Below the pieces are notes generated by a model, which searched no databases, was not told the origin of the DNA, and saw nothing but the letters and a program-made list of their open reading frames with translations. 64,000 nucleotides of DNA from Roseobacter sp. GAI101. Lineage in GTDB: Bacteria > Pseudomonadota > Alphaproteobacteria > Rhodobacterales > Rhodobacteraceae. How positions within the stretch are numbered: the first letter of the stretch is position 1; the number at the start of each line of letters is the position of its first letter. This document shows positions 32,018 through 42,530 of the stretch, one piece after another. The position numbers were made by a program, and so were the translations under genes. The stretch covers positions 1,961,817 through 2,025,816 of the forward strand of contig NZ_DS999213.1 in NCBI RefSeq assembly GCF_000156335.1, in the 5' to 3' direction.

Positions 32018-34933
32018 TTACGACACGGCCGCGTCACAGCGACCACATACGCCAGCGTGGCTGTGCGTGCCAACATCGGGCAATACCTTCCAACAGCGGG
32101 CACATTTCTCGCCTGCTGCCTTCTCGAACACCACGGCAACGCCTTCGGTCTCTGGCATGCGGAACGCTTCGGCTGGGGCCTCATCGTCTGAAATGGCGAT
32201 CTGCGACGTGATGCACACATCCTCGAACACCACGCTCTCCAAGGCCGCGCGCTGCGCATCATCGGCGACATAAACGATCGGGGCCGCCTCAAGCGACGCA
32301 CCGATCACCTTCTCGACGCGCTGCACCTCGAGGGCCGAGGTGACGACACGCCGCGCGGCACGGACCTTGGCCCATTTCGCGGCCAGACCAGAATCGAGCC
32401 AGTCTGCGGGAGTCGCCGGAATGTCGGTCAAGTGAACCGAGCTTTCCTCTCCCGGGAACCTCTCGAGCCAGACCTCTTCCATGGTGAACACCAGAACGGG
32501 TGCCAGCCAAGTGGTCAGGCGGTGGAACAGGATATCCAGCACGGTGCGCGCTGCACGACGGCGCAGCGTGTCGCCATCGCAATACAGCGCATCCTTGCGC
32601 ACATCGAAATAGAACGCCGACAGATCGACCGTGGCAAAGGTAAAGACCGCCTGGAAAACGCCTTGGAAATCGAACTTGGCATACCCGTCGCGGACCTGCG
32701 CGTCCAACTCGGCCACCCGGTGCAGCACCCAGCGTTCAAGCTCGGGCATATCGGCAGGGGCTGTCCGGTCGCTTTCCTCGAAATCGCTCAGGGCACCCAG
32801 CATATAGCGCATGGTATTCCGCAACCGGCGATAGCTGTCGGCCACACCCTTCAGAATCTCGGGCCCGATGCGCTGGTCAGCGGTATAGTCGGTTTGTGCC
32901 ACCCACAGCCGCAGAATATCAGCGCCATATTGCTGCACGATCTTTTCCGGCACGATGGTGTTACCGATGGATTTGGACATCTTCATGCCCTTTTCATCCA
33001 GCGTGAACCCGTGTGTGACCACATTGCGGTAAGGCGCATGGCCCGTGGTGCCGACCGATTGCAACAGCGACGAATGGAACCAGCCACGGTGCTGGTCCGT
33101 ACCTTCCATATATACGTCGGCAATGCCGTCCTTGGTCCCGTCGGGCCGGTCGCGCAAAACAAAGGCATGGGTCGATCCGGAATCGAACCATACGTCCAGA
33201 ATATCGAACACCTGATTGTAGTCATCCGGGTTCACGATCCCGCCAAGGAACCGTTCCTTTGCGCCATCCTCGTACCAGACATCCGCGCCATCCGCCTCGA
33301 AGGCGTCAACGATGCGCTGGTTTACATCCGGGTTGCGCAGCAGGAAATCAGCGTCGGTTGGCAAGGCCCCTTTCTTGGTGAAACAGGTCAGCGGCACACC
33401 CCAGGCGCGTTGACGCGACAACACCCAATCCGGCCGCGCCTCCATCATCGAATAAAGACGGTTGCGGCCCTTCTTGGGGACCCAGTTGACGTTATCGATT
33501 TCGGTCAGGGCGCGTTCGCGGATCGTCTTGCCGTGCATGTCCAGACCATCACCGACAGGCTTGTCGATGGCCGCAAACCATTGCGCCGTATTGCGGTAGA
33601 TCACCGGCGCTTTCGAACGCCAGGAATGCGGGTAGCTGTGCTTGATCTTGCCGCGCGCCAGCAAACCGCCAACTTCGACCAGCTTGTTGATCACGGCGGT
33701 GTTCGCATCACCTTCCTTGCCATTTGGCTTCAGAATCGCCTTACCGCCAAAGAACGGCAGATCCGCGCGGAAAGAGCCGTCTTCGACCACGTTATAGGTG
33801 ATCACCTGCTCCAGCATGCCCAGACTGCGGTACAGTTCGTATTCCTCAAGGCCGTGGGACGGCGCACAATGTACGAAACCAGTGCCTTCGGTATCGGTCA
33901 CGAAATCAGCAGCGCGGAAATCGCGGATGTCGTCCCATTCGCCATTGCCCCCTTCGGCCCCGGCAAGCGGATGCTGAAGCGCAATACCCGCAAGTTCGTC
34001 ATTCGTGACATCCCGCACCCGGCGGTACATGCCATCTTCCAGACGTGCGCGCGTCATGACGTCACCCGCCAGATTATCCGCAAGCAGATAACGATCACCT
34101 ACGTTGACCCAAGATTCCTCCGGGGTCTCGACGACCTCATACAGACCATATGAAATCGCCTCGCCATAGACGACCGCCTTGTTGCTTGGCATGGTCCAGG
34201 GCGTCGTGGTCCAGATCACCACCTGCGCGCCATCCAACGCGGCATCGCCCGTGCCGACAACCTTGAACTTCACCCAGATGGTAAAGCTTTCCTTGTCGTG
34301 ATACTCGACCTCGGCCTCGGCCAGCGCGGTCTTTTCAACCGGCGACCACATCACCGGCTTGGACCCCTGATAAAGCGTGCCGTTCATCAGGAACTTCATG
34401 AATTCTTCGGCGATCACACGCTCGGCGTGGAAATCCATCGTCAGATACGGATCAGCCCAATTTCCCGTGATGCCAAGACGCTTGAATTCCTCGCGCTGCA
34501 CGTCGACCCAGCCTGCGGCGAACTTGCGGCACTCGGCACGGAAATCGTTGATCGGCACGTCGTCCTTGTTGCGGCCCTTGTTGCGGTACTGCTCTTCGAT
34601 CTTCCATTCAATCGGCAGACCGTGGCAATCCCAGCCCGGGATATAGCGCGCATCAAAGCCCATCATCTGATGGCTCCGTACGATCATGTCCTTGATCGTC
34701 TTGTTCAACGCGTGGCCGATATGCAGATGCCCGTTGGCATAGGGGGGACCATCATGAAGCGTGAAAGGCGTCCGGCCTTCCTTTTCGCGCAACCGGTCAT
34801 AGACCCCGATCTTCTCCCACCGCTCAAGCCACTCAGGCTCGCGCTTGGGCAGGCCTGCGCGCATCGGAAAATCGGTCTTGGGCAGATTCAGCGTGGATTT
34901 ATAGTCGGGCATCTCGGGGGTGTCGGCGCACAT
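32018..34933 (-). CDS. ileS: Isoleucyl-tRNA synthetase
   Basis: The 971-residue class I synthetase has the HIGH signature in PYANGHLHIGHALNK (near residue 65), an editing (CP1) domain with VIWTTTPWTMPSN, the KMSKS loop in GMKMSKSIGN (near 645), and a C-terminal zinc finger CARCWKVLPDVG / CGRC. It is the bacterial type I IleRS with the C-terminal zinc domain. It attaches isoleucine to tRNA-Ile. Length and all motifs are intact. Confidence 0.98.
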   Translation of the reverse strand: MCADTPEMPDYKSTLNLPKTDFPMRAGLPKREPEWLERWEKIGVYDRLREKEGRTPFTLHDGPPYANGHLHIGHALNKTIKDMIVRSHQMMGFDARYIPGWDCHGLPIEWKIEEQYRNKGRNKDDVPINDFRAECRKFAAGWVDVQREEFKRLGITGNWADPYLTMDFHAERVIAEEFMKFLMNGTLYQGSKPVMWSPVEKTALAEAEVEYHDKESFTIWVKFKVVGTGDAALDGAQVVIWTTTPWTMPSNKAVVYGEAISYGLYEVVETPEESWVNVGDRYLLADNLAGDVMTRARLEDGMYRRVRDVTNDELAGIALQHPLAGAEGGNGEWDDIRDFRAADFVTDTEGTGFVHCAPSHGLEEYELYRSLGMLEQVITYNVVEDGSFRADLPFFGGKAILKPNGKEGDANTAVINKLVEVGGLLARGKIKHSYPHSWRSKAPVIYRNTAQWFAAIDKPVGDGLDMHGKTIRERALTEIDNVNWVPKKGRNRLYSMMEARPDWVLSRQRAWGVPLTCFTKKGALPTDADFLLRNPDVNQRIVDAFEADGADVWYEDGAKERFLGGIVNPDDYNQVFDILDVWFDSGSTHAFVLRDRPDGTKDGIADVYMEGTDQHRGWFHSSLLQSVGTTGHAPYRNVVTHGFTLDEKGMKMSKSIGNTIVPEKIVQQYGADILRLWVAQTDYTADQRIGPEILKGVADSYRRLRNTMRYMLGALSDFEESDRTAPADMPELERWVLHRVAELDAQVRDGYAKFDFQGVFQAVFTFATVDLSAFYFDVRKDALYCDGDTLRRRAARTVLDILFHRLTTWLAPVLVFTMEEVWLERFPGEESSVHLTDIPATPADWLDSGLAAKWAKVRAARRVVTSALEVQRVEKVIGASLEAAPIVYVADDAQRAALESVVFEDVCITSQIAISDDEAPAEAFRMPETEGVAVVFEKAAGEKCARCWKVLPDVGTHSHAGVCGRCDAAVS

Positions 34934-35137
34934 GGCGGGCGTCCTTTGGCAAACGGATATGGGAAGGGATGGTCAACTGCGGTGCGAAAGTCTCGAACAC
35001 CTGAGGCCCGGCGTCTCGTCAAATCAGAGCGCCGGGAAAATAATTCGAATAATGATCACGGATATCCGGTTCATGCGCGCCTTATAAGCCCCGCCACCGC
35101 AACCGACAAGCCCCATCGCCCGTCCCTTCTCTGGCTC

Positions 35138-35171
35138 TTAAATATCCCGGGGGTTTGGGGCAGCGCCCCAA
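35138..35171 (+). repeat. Extragenic palindromic repeat, copy A
   Basis: TTAAATATCCCGGGGGTTT followed by GGGGCAGCGCCCC. The A/T-run, CCCGGGGG and G-rich hairpin order is shared with copies at 44450 and 57173. It lies just beyond the ycjF-like stop and may act as a terminator. Between it and the ileS start at 34933 no gene is seen. Confidence 0.55.
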
Positions 35172-35181
35172 TCAGGCGGCC

Positions 35182-36195
35182 TTACTCCCCTGCCTGCGAT
35201 CCCTTCCCGAACAATCCCGACAACGCCCGCTTGATGATGCTGCGCACCTTCGGCCTGCGGCCTTCGGAAAACGGCATCGGACGACAGACCTCCATGGCCG
35301 CCACACCGACCCGCGCCGTCAGGGCTCCGTTCACCAGCCCTTCGCCGAACCGCCGTGACAACCGCGCCAGAACGGTACCGCCCAGAATTGGCTCAAGCAT
35401 ATCATCGCCTACGGCCACCGCCCCCGTCGCCACCAGATGCGACAGCACCACTCGCGTCAGCCGCCATGACCCAAAGAACCCCGACCGACCTCCGTAGATC
35501 TCTGCCACTCTGCGGATCATCCGCAGATTGCTGGTCAAGGCCGCTGCAACATCCGCCAGCGCCAGTGGCACCAGCGCGGTCACCGTCGCCACCTGCCGCG
35601 CGGCAGCTTCGACCTCGCGGCTGGCGGCGATGTCCAGCGGCCCCAGCAACTCGGCCTCGGCCAGGGCCAAAAGCGCCCCGGCGTCCAACTGATCGCCGCG
35701 CAACTCGGCCAGACGGTCGCGCCCCCAGCGGGTGTCTTCGCGGCCCTTGTACAGACCGACAAGGCGATCGGTGACCGAACGCGCGGCCTCCAGATCATCC
35801 TGCGCCCGTGCTTCGGCCACATCGTGGTGCAGCCCGTCCAGCCGCGCCAGACGGCTGAAGGCCGCCAGTTCCCGCAGTGAAATCAACGCCAGCACCAACA
35901 ACAAGGCACCGATCAGGATGCTCATGGCAAGGCCGATCAGCGGATAGCTGGCCATTAGCCCCGTGATAAAATTCCACGCCGCAATCGACACCAGCGCCCC
36001 GATCAACGCCGTCAGCAGCCACCAGAACAGCCAGACCAGCTTTGACGGCTTGCGTGCTGCCAGCCGGGCCGCAATCTGCATCGCCTGGCCTTGCGCGGCT
36101 GCCATGCCGACATCGGGCACGGGCGGCGCGTCCGATACGGAGGGGCGCGGCGTCGCGTCTTCTTCGAGATCAAATAATATCGGACCCTTGGCCAT
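35182..36195 (-). CDS. YcjF-family (DUF697) inner-membrane protein
   Basis: From ATG 36195 the protein has 337 residues. After an acidic N-terminal tail (KGPILFDLEEDATPRPS) two membrane helices appear (about 70-90 and 100-120), followed by the DUF697-type domain (RDRLAELRGD ... ALVPLALADVAAALTSNLRMI, then GGRSGFFGSWRL). It pairs with the P-loop protein YcjX encoded two genes upstream, as in E. coli ycjXF, here separated by an acetyltransferase gene. Function unknown, possibly stress response. Start and stop overlap (TGATG) with the acetyltransferase gene. Confidence 0.82.
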   Translation of the reverse strand: MAKGPILFDLEEDATPRPSVSDAPPVPDVGMAAAQGQAMQIAARLAARKPSKLVWLFWWLLTALIGALVSIAAWNFITGLMASYPLIGLAMSILIGALLLVLALISLRELAAFSRLARLDGLHHDVAEARAQDDLEAARSVTDRLVGLYKGREDTRWGRDRLAELRGDQLDAGALLALAEAELLGPLDIAASREVEAAARQVATVTALVPLALADVAAALTSNLRMIRRVAEIYGGRSGFFGSWRLTRVVLSHLVATGAVAVGDDMLEPILGGTVLARLSRRFGEGLVNGALTARVGVAAMEVCRPMPFSEGRRPKVRSIIKRALSGLFGKGSQAGE

Positions 36196-36650
36196 CACGT
36201 CGTCCCTTTTTTCCATTCGAACCGGATATCGGGCAGCCCGAAATCATTGCCCGTCCCGTCGCTGCGGGCGACCTCGACAAAGCCTGCCTTGCGATAAAAC
36301 CGCGCGGCACGGACATTGGCCTGAAAGCTCCAGAGCCCCAGTTCATCGCGCCCCGCCTTCGCCCCGTCGACCAAGCGCCGTGCGACGCCTTTTCCCTGAA
36401 CCGAAGGGCACAGGTAAAGCCCGTGAATCTCTCCGCCCCGCAGGGCAATAAAGCCCAGAACCTGCTGGTCCAAACGCGCCACCCGCACCCAGCCTGCGTC
36501 GATCATGTCGCCAAGCGTGCCGATTTCCTCAGCACCGCTATAGACCCGCGGCAACCAGTCCAGCTGCGCGTTCGCCTGCCCCATAACATCGGCCAATACA
36601 CGTGCATCCAAAACGCGCGCGTCGCCGATCCTGACACCGCTCAAGGTCAC
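36195..36650 (-). CDS. GNAT-family N-acetyltransferase
   Basis: From GTG 36650, overlapping the ycjX stop (GTGA), the product is 151 residues. The GNAT core is clear: [20 protein letters not shown] is motif A with the Q/RxxGxG acetyl-CoA site, and [16 protein letters not shown] is motif B. Substrate unknown. A longer reading frame would start inside ycjX and is not supported. It is embedded between ycjX and the ycjF-like gene by 1-4 base overlaps, so all three are co-translated. Confidence 0.85.
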   Translation of the reverse strand: MTLSGVRIGDARVLDARVLADVMGQANAQLDWLPRVYSGAEEIGTLGDMIDAGWVRVARLDQQVLGFIALRGGEIHGLYLCPSVQGKGVARRLVDGAKAGRDELGLWSFQANVRAARFYRKAGFVEVARSDGTGNDFGLPDIRFEWKKGTT

Positions 36651-38059
36651 AGACGATCCCCGATCAAAAACTCGGCCGCCTTGTCCAGACGGATATGCGG
36701 TGGCCCATCCCCGGGGCGCAGGTTCAGCCGCGCAGGTGCAAACCGCATGATCTTGTAGTCCTGATCCAGCCATTTCACGGCCCCCGCCCGTGCCGGGCTT
36801 AGCAGATGCGCAGGGTCCTTGGGCAGTTCACCGGGATAGAACGCCGCCTCCTTGCCAGTCTCAAGCAAGCTGCCGCGCACCACGTCCAGCGGTTCGCCGT
36901 TATGCGGCATGGTCGCCTCGGTCGTGGCGCGCAACGATGCCAGCGACATCGCAGAGGTGGCCGCACCCGCAAAGCGCGCGCGATCGCGGGCTTCACGGGT
37001 CAGGGCCTCCATGATGGCGGTCAGACTGGGGTGCTGGGAATGGTGCAGATGATCGGCCTTTGTCGCGGCGAACAGGATTTTCTCGACCCGCTTGCCACGC
37101 AGTATGTTCGTCAGAAACCCGTTGCGGCCGGGTTTGAAACTGCTCAGGATTTCGCTCATCGCGCCGCGCAGGTCTTCGACGGCACGGGGGCCCTGATTGA
37201 TCGCGCCAAGGGCATCGACCAGCACCACCTGCCGGTCGATCTTGGCAAAATGGTCGCGGAAAAATGGCTGCACGACCTTGCGTTTATACGCTTCGAACCG
37301 CCGCGCCATTTCACGCAGCAGCGATCCGCGTGCCCCATCGCCACCGGGCAAGGGCGCAAACGTCAGCACAGGCGACCCCGCCAGATCACCGGGCAGCAAG
37401 AACCGCCCCGGCGTGCAATCGGAATAGCCATTCGCGCGCGCGGTCTGCAAGTAGCCGGCAAAGCTGGTGGCAAGGGTTTGCGCCGTGGGTTCATCCAGCG
37501 CGGCCGTGGGGTCCGTATCAGCGACCAGCGCCCGATAGCCTGCCGCCTCTTCGCGGTTCTCGATCCGCTTCAAGACTTGTGCAGACCATTCGGCATAATC
37601 GACATCCATCAACGCCAGATCCAGCAGCCATTCACCGGGGTAATCCACGATATCCAGATGAACGCTACGCGGCCCCTGAAACCCTGCCAGCAGCCCCTTG
37701 GGACGTACCCGCAGGGACAAGCGAAGCTCTGATATGGCGCGGGTGCTGTCGGGCCAGCGGGGCGTCGGCCCCGTCAATGCGGCAAGGTGGTTTTCGTACT
37801 CGAAGCGCGGGACAGTATCGTCGGGCTGGGGTTGCAGGAATGCGGCTTCGATCCGGCCCTCGGACGCGGCCAGCAGACCCGGCATGCGCCCCCGGTCCAG
37901 CAGGTTCGCCACAAGGGACGTGATAAACACCGTCTTGCCCGATCGCGCCAATCCGGTGACGCCCAAGCGGATCACGGGCTCAAAGAACACCTCCGACACG
38001 CCGTCCTGTACATTTTCCACCTGCCGCCAAATACCATCGGCAATTTTTGAAAGTACCAA
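36647..38059 (-). CDS. ycjX: YcjX-family P-loop NTPase (DUF463)
   Basis: The 470-residue protein has a Walker A motif in [33 protein letters not shown] as the G3-like segment, [15 protein letters not shown], and [15 protein letters not shown], the (T/N)KxD-type nucleotide-specificity motif. This is the DUF463 pattern. It is a predicted GTPase of unknown role, encoded at the head of a ycjX-GNAT-ycjF cluster. It is divergent from truA with a 109-base gap for both promoters. Confidence 0.9.
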   Translation of the reverse strand: MVLSKIADGIWRQVENVQDGVSEVFFEPVIRLGVTGLARSGKTVFITSLVANLLDRGRMPGLLAASEGRIEAAFLQPQPDDTVPRFEYENHLAALTGPTPRWPDSTRAISELRLSLRVRPKGLLAGFQGPRSVHLDIVDYPGEWLLDLALMDVDYAEWSAQVLKRIENREEAAGYRALVADTDPTAALDEPTAQTLATSFAGYLQTARANGYSDCTPGRFLLPGDLAGSPVLTFAPLPGGDGARGSLLREMARRFEAYKRKVVQPFFRDHFAKIDRQVVLVDALGAINQGPRAVEDLRGAMSEILSSFKPGRNGFLTNILRGKRVEKILFAATKADHLHHSQHPSLTAIMEALTREARDRARFAGAATSAMSLASLRATTEATMPHNGEPLDVVRGSLLETGKEAAFYPGELPKDPAHLLSPARAGAVKWLDQDYKIMRFAPARLNLRPGDGPPHIRLDKAAEFLIGDRL

Positions 38060-38168
38060 AGCCCGCGCCCGCCCTAATCTTGTTGTTGTCTGTTCCTGCC
38101 GTCGAAAGTGAACATAAGCACGGGGTGCAGGGATTGCCAGAAGGCACGGCCCGCGCTAAGCCCGCGCC

Positions 38169-38939
38169 ATGTACCGCTATGCCCTGAAAATTGAATATAA
38201 CGGCGCGCCTTACGTGGGATGGCAACGCCAGATCGGCCTTGCGACCGTACAGGGCGTGATCGAAGACGCCTTGGCCAAGGTTGAACCCCGCGCCCACAAG
38301 ATCGCCGCCGCCGGACGGACCGATGGCGGTGTGCATGCGTTGGGACAGGTTGCCCATTGCGACATGGAACGCGACTGGGACCCGTTCCGCCTGTCGGAAG
38401 CGTTGAACTTCCACATGAAGCCCAACCCTGTCGCGGTCGTGGATTGCGCCCCGGTCGGCCCGGAATTCCACGCGCGCTTTTCGGCACAGGAACGGCGGTA
38501 CCAGTTTCGTATTCTGGTGCGCCGTGCACCTGCAACCCATCAGGCAGGGCTGGTCTGGCAGGTGAAAAAACCGCTTGATCTGGACGCGATGCGCGCGGGG
38601 GCCAGACATCTGATCGGGCAACATGATTTCACCACGTTCCGGTCGACGATCTGCCAGGCCGCGACGCCGGTCAAGACCGTTGACCGGATCGATATTTCCG
38701 CGGTCGAAACGCTTGGCGGGCTAGAGGTCCATCTGGACGTGCGCGCGCGGTCGTTCCTGCACAATCAGGTGCGCAGCTTTGTCGGCACCCTCGAAAGGGT
38801 CGGCGCGGGTTCTTTGACGCCCGATGACGTCAAGGTGATGCGCGATGCACGCGACCGTCAGGCCTGTGGCCCGGTATCCCCGCCGCATGGCCTGTATCTG
38901 GCGCATGTCGACTATCCGGTGGATCCTTTCGCGCGCTAG
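38169..38939 (+). CDS. truA: tRNA pseudouridine(38-40) synthase
   Basis: The 256-residue protein starts [20 protein letters not shown] and contains [18 protein letters not shown] with the catalytic aspartate, and [17 protein letters not shown]. TruA isomerises uridines 38-40 in the anticodon arm of tRNAs. Length is usual. Its stop overlaps the 3' end of gnd by four bases on the opposite strand. Confidence 0.97.
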   Translation: MYRYALKIEYNGAPYVGWQRQIGLATVQGVIEDALAKVEPRAHKIAAAGRTDGGVHALGQVAHCDMERDWDPFRLSEALNFHMKPNPVAVVDCAPVGPEFHARFSAQERRYQFRILVRRAPATHQAGLVWQVKKPLDLDAMRAGARHLIGQHDFTTFRSTICQAATPVKTVDRIDISAVETLGGLEVHLDVRARSFLHNQVRSFVGTLERVGAGSLTPDDVKVMRDARDRQACGPVSPPHGLYLAHVDYPVDPFAR

Positions 38940-40363
38940 GTTTTCTGGACGCGGTTCCAATCGCCGTGATGGCGACCTTCTGCATCCACCCTCGCGAACC
39001 CATGTGCGCCAAAGAAATCACGCTGCGCCTGAATGAGGTCCGCCGTGCCGCGCCCCCGGCGGATCGTGTCATACCACGCCAGGGCCGCGCCAAGTGCCGG
39101 CACGGCGACACCTGCCATAACAGCTGCTGCTACGACGCGGCGCAGGGATGCGATTGAATCTTCCAGCATGTCCGAGATGGCAGGGGCAAGGACCAGTTCG
39201 TTCAGGGGAAGGTCACCCCGAAAGGCGGCCGCAAAATCGTCCAGCAAGGCAGAGCGGATGATGCAGCCAGCCCGCCAGATTTCCGAAATGCGCGCCATAT
39301 CAAGCTGCCAGTCAAACTCTGCCGAGGCTGCGGAAAGGATACGAAAGCCCTGTGTGTGGCCAAGGATACGAGCGGCAAGCAGGGCGCGCTCAAGATCGGC
39401 CGGCTCCGGCAGATCGACATGCGCTGCCATTGCCGGCAATTGCGGCTCTGCGGCCACGCGTGTTCCCTTTTCGCTGGACCACCCGCGTGCGCCCACTGCG
39501 GCCTCGATCGTGCTGGCTGATTGTCCCAGCTTCAACGCCTCGATCAGCGTCCAGCGGCCGGTGCCCTTCTGCCCCGCCTGATCCAGGATCATATCCACCA
39601 GAGGCTGTCCCGTCTCGGGGTCTATCGTCTGAAGCGCGGCGGCCGAAACCTCGATCAGGTACGAGCTAAGGGGGCCATCTTGCCAACGCTCAAAAAGCGC
39701 ACCGATGTCCGGGGCCGACTGCCCGCCTGCATCGCGCAGCAGGCCATAAACCTCTGCGATCATTTGCATATCGGCGTATTCGATCCCGTTGTGCACAGTC
39801 TTGACGAAATGCCCCGCGCCATCTGGCCCCAGATGCGCGACGCAGGGATCGCCATCGAACTTGGCAGCAATGGCCTGGACCATAGGGCGCAGTTGGTCCC
39901 AGCTGTGGGCCGTGCCGCCGACCATCATCGATGGACCATGGCGCGCCCCTTCGGCACCGCCGGAAACGCCCATGCCGACGAAATGCCGCCCCGTGCCCTT
40001 GAACGCGGCGGACCTGCGGCGGGTGTCGTTGAAATCCGCGTTGCCCCCGTCAATGATCGTGTCCCCGTCGTCCAACAGCGGCAGGATCGCGTCGATCATC
40101 GCATCCATCGGCGCGCCCGAGGGGATCATGAACAGGATGCTGCGCGGGCGGGCAATGGCCGCGACGAACTCCGTCAGGGTCTGCGCTCCGGTCAGATGCG
40201 GCGCAAGGGGGCCGGCCTCCTGAAGAAAGGGGGCGATCCAATCCGTTTCCTTGTTGCTGACCGCAACCTTGAAGCCGTGATCGGCAAGGTTCAGCGCCAG
40301 CGCGCTACCCATCGTGCCAAGGCCGTAAACTCCGATATCAGCGTCGCCGTATCGTTCTGCCAT
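38936..40363 (-). CDS. gnd: 6-phosphogluconate dehydrogenase (decarboxylating)
   Basis: From ATG 40363 the protein has 475 residues. It shows the Rossmann motif [40 protein letters not shown] (substrate-binding signature), [14 protein letters not shown] with the catalytic lysine and asparagine, and [15 protein letters not shown]. It oxidises 6-phosphogluconate to ribulose 5-phosphate with CO2 release. A Shine-Dalgarno-like GGGGACAGG precedes the start. It converges on truA with a four-base overlap. Confidence 0.97.
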   Translation of the reverse strand: MAERYGDADIGVYGLGTMGSALALNLADHGFKVAVSNKETDWIAPFLQEAGPLAPHLTGAQTLTEFVAAIARPRSILFMIPSGAPMDAMIDAILPLLDDGDTIIDGGNADFNDTRRRSAAFKGTGRHFVGMGVSGGAEGARHGPSMMVGGTAHSWDQLRPMVQAIAAKFDGDPCVAHLGPDGAGHFVKTVHNGIEYADMQMIAEVYGLLRDAGGQSAPDIGALFERWQDGPLSSYLIEVSAAALQTIDPETGQPLVDMILDQAGQKGTGRWTLIEALKLGQSASTIEAAVGARGWSSEKGTRVAAEPQLPAMAAHVDLPEPADLERALLAARILGHTQGFRILSAASAEFDWQLDMARISEIWRAGCIIRSALLDDFAAAFRGDLPLNELVLAPAISDMLEDSIASLRRVVAAAVMAGVAVPALGAALAWYDTIRRGRGTADLIQAQRDFFGAHGFARVDAEGRHHGDWNRVQKT

Positions 40364-40512
40364 TCTGCCTGTCCCCTCATGGTTGGGAAAAGATTGGTGA
40401 TCCAAACTGCCGCCCACAAGGGGGAAATTGGTAAGGAATTGATTTTAGTTATAAATTCGTTTACTAAGGAGGCATAAAAGCAAAAACAAGTATTCAGGCA
40501 TTTGGTTTCAGA

Positions 40513-40971
40513 ATGATGCACGCCTTCAAACGCGCCTGGTCGGATGTGATCCTTCCCCTTTGGCGACGCCCCAAAATGGTTCAGGTCGCAGCCCTGTGCT
40601 ACCGTGAAACGGACTGCGGTAAAGAGGTCTTGTTGGTCACCAGCCGGGACACCGGTCGATGGATCGTGCCCAAAGGCTGGCCAATCGACGGGATGAACGG
40701 CGCGCAGGCCGCACTTCAGGAAGCGTGGGAAGAAGCTGGCGTTTCAAAGGCCGATATCGAAGCCGATCCCATCGGGTTTTATGACTATGACAAAGGGTTG
40801 AACGACGGGCTGTCCACGCCGGTGGTGGCACAGGTCTATCTGACCCGTGTGCGGCATATCAAGGATGCCTATCCAGAGGTTGGCCAGCGCAAGCGGCGTT
40901 GGTTCACCCCGCAAGAGGCCGCGCGGCTTGTTGCAGAGCCGGACCTTCGGGAAATATTGCTAGGCCTGTGA
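40513..40971 (+). CDS. Nudix hydrolase
   Basis: The 152-residue protein carries a Nudix box in VPKGWPIDGMNGAQAAL + QEAWEEAGV; the EExG metal-binding core is intact, while the box arginine is glutamine. The GWP opening and overall shape resemble diphosphoinositol-polyphosphate/dinucleotide hydrolases. Substrate is a nucleoside diphosphate derivative by family; the exact one is unknown. It diverges from gnd and precedes the phosphate transporter gene by about 77 bases. Confidence 0.88.
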   Translation: MMHAFKRAWSDVILPLWRRPKMVQVAALCYRETDCGKEVLLVTSRDTGRWIVPKGWPIDGMNGAQAALQEAWEEAGVSKADIEADPIGFYDYDKGLNDGLSTPVVAQVYLTRVRHIKDAYPEVGQRKRRWFTPQEAARLVAEPDLREILLGL

Positions 40972-41048
40972 TGGCGCGGCTTGTGGTCTGACTTGTCAAA
41001 CCCAAACCGCTATGCCAACACCGCCGGATTCAACCGACCGGAGCCGCC

Positions 41049-42530
41049 ATGACAGACGCACCCAAAGGCCAGCAGTGGAAAACGCTGGATACCGACCTGC
41101 ACCGCATTTCACGCGTAGAACAAGCCGCCAGCTACGTCGGTCGGCCCATGGTTGGTCTGGGCATCGCATTGGCCTTTATCGTCATGGCCGCTTTGGCTGC
41201 TGCCGTTTTCCTGGGGCATGCCCCTTCGAATTTCGTGGTGATCGCTGCTGCCGCCTTCGGTGCCTATATGGCCGTCAATATCGGGGCGAATGACGTCGCC
41301 AACAACATGGGCCCCGCGGTCGGGGCCAAGGCGCTCAGCATGGGCTGGGCGATTGTGATTGCCGCCGTTTGCGAAAGTGCCGGCGCGTTGCTGGCGGGCG
41401 GGGACGTGGTATCGACCATCGCCAAGGGCATCATCGACCCCGCTTCGGTTGCCGATACCAGGATTTTCATCTGGGCCATGATGGCGGCGCTCATATCGTC
41501 GGCTCTTTGGGTGAACCTGGCCACGTGGGTGGGCGCGCCGGTCTCGACCACGCATTCGGTTGTCGGCGGCGTCATGGGGGCCGGTATCGCGGCGGCCGGC
41601 ATGGCGGCGGTCAACTGGACATCGATGGGGATGATCGCCGCAAGCTGGATCATCTCGCCTGCCTTGGGCGGCTTGATCGCGGCGCTTTTCCTGGCCCTCA
41701 TCAAAGCCAAAATTCTGTATCAAGATGACAAGATCGCGGCCGCGCGTCGCTGGGTGCCGATATTGATCGGCGTCATGGCGGGTGTCTTTGCGACCTATCT
41801 CGCGCTCAAGGGGCTGGGCAAGGTTATCGACATCGACATGGGCCGCGCCCTCTTGGTGGGCTTGGGGTCAGGCGCTTTGGCCTATGCCGCATCGCGCCCC
41901 TATGTCGTTCGCACATCCGAGGGGATGGAGAACCGCAACAAATCCGTCAAACTTCTATTCGCCCTGCCCCTGATCTTTTCCGCAGCACTGCTGAGCTTTG
42001 CCCATGGGGCCAACGATGTGGCCAATGCGGTCGGGCCTCTGGCCGCGATTGTGCACGCCACCGAATTTGGCGGGGTCGAGGCCAAGGTATCGATCCCCAT
42101 GTGGGTGATGGTGATCGGGGCTTTTGGCATTTCGTTCGGGTTGTTCCTGTTTGGTCCCAAACTGATCCGGATGGTGGGCAGCCAGATCACCAAGCTGAAC
42201 CCGATGCGCGCCTATTGCGTGGCACTGTCAGCTGCGATCACGGTCATCGTCGCGTCGTGGCTGGGCCTGCCTGTCAGTTCGACGCATATCGCCGTGGGTG
42301 GCGTGTTCGGCGTCGGGTTCTACCGCGAATGGCATATGGAACGTCGCCTGCGCCGCCCCGGTGCCATCGTGGGTCGTGTGAACAAGATTGCCGTCGAAGA
42401 ACGGCGCAGACGCAAGCTGGTGCGCCGGTCGCATTTCATGACGATCCTGGCAGCATGGGTGATCACGGTTCCTGCTGCGGCAACCATGTCGGCAGTGATT
42501 TACTGGGTTCTGACCAGTCTGGTCAGCTAA
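41049..42530 (+). CDS. PiT-family inorganic phosphate transporter
   Basis: The 493-residue inner-membrane protein shows both PHO4 signatures, one in each half: NIGANDVANNMGPAVGAKAL near residue 80 and FAHGANDVANAVGPLAAI near residue 318, as well as PVSTTHSVVGGVMGAG and PVSSTHIAVGGVFGVG. It is a low-affinity H+ or Na+ coupled phosphate (metal-phosphate) symporter. The N-terminal ~30 residues are cytosolic. Its stop overlaps that of panE by eight bases on the opposite strand. Confidence 0.95.
   Translation: MTDAPKGQQWKTLDTDLHRISRVEQAASYVGRPMVGLGIALAFIVMAALAAAVFLGHAPSNFVVIAAAAFGAYMAVNIGANDVANNMGPAVGAKALSMGWAIVIAAVCESAGALLAGGDVVSTIAKGIIDPASVADTRIFIWAMMAALISSALWVNLATWVGAPVSTTHSVVGGVMGAGIAAAGMAAVNWTSMGMIAASWIISPALGGLIAALFLALIKAKILYQDDKIAAARRWVPILIGVMAGVFATYLALKGLGKVIDIDMGRALLVGLGSGALAYAASRPYVVRTSEGMENRNKSVKLLFALPLIFSAALLSFAHGANDVANAVGPLAAIVHATEFGGVEAKVSIPMWVMVIGAFGISFGLFLFGPKLIRMVGSQITKLNPMRAYCVALSAAITVIVASWLGLPVSSTHIAVGGVFGVGFYREWHMERRLRRPGAIVGRVNKIAVEERRRRKLVRRSHFMTILAAWVITVPAAATMSAVIYWVLTSLVS

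Noticed and set aside
32432..34153. Long open frame (573 codons) on the plus strand opposite ileS
   Set aside because: It is the mirror of high-G+C ileS coding; ileS has all synthetase motifs while the mirror has no recognisable domain or start signal.
34298..35497. Plus-strand frame spanning the ileS start and the ycjF-like gene end
   Set aside because: It crosses two clear minus-strand genes and an extragenic repeat and resembles no family.
36651..36773. Longer N-terminus for the GNAT protein at 36195
   Set aside because: The extension lies wholly inside the ycjX gene; the GTG overlapping the ycjX stop gives a normal-length acetyltransferase.
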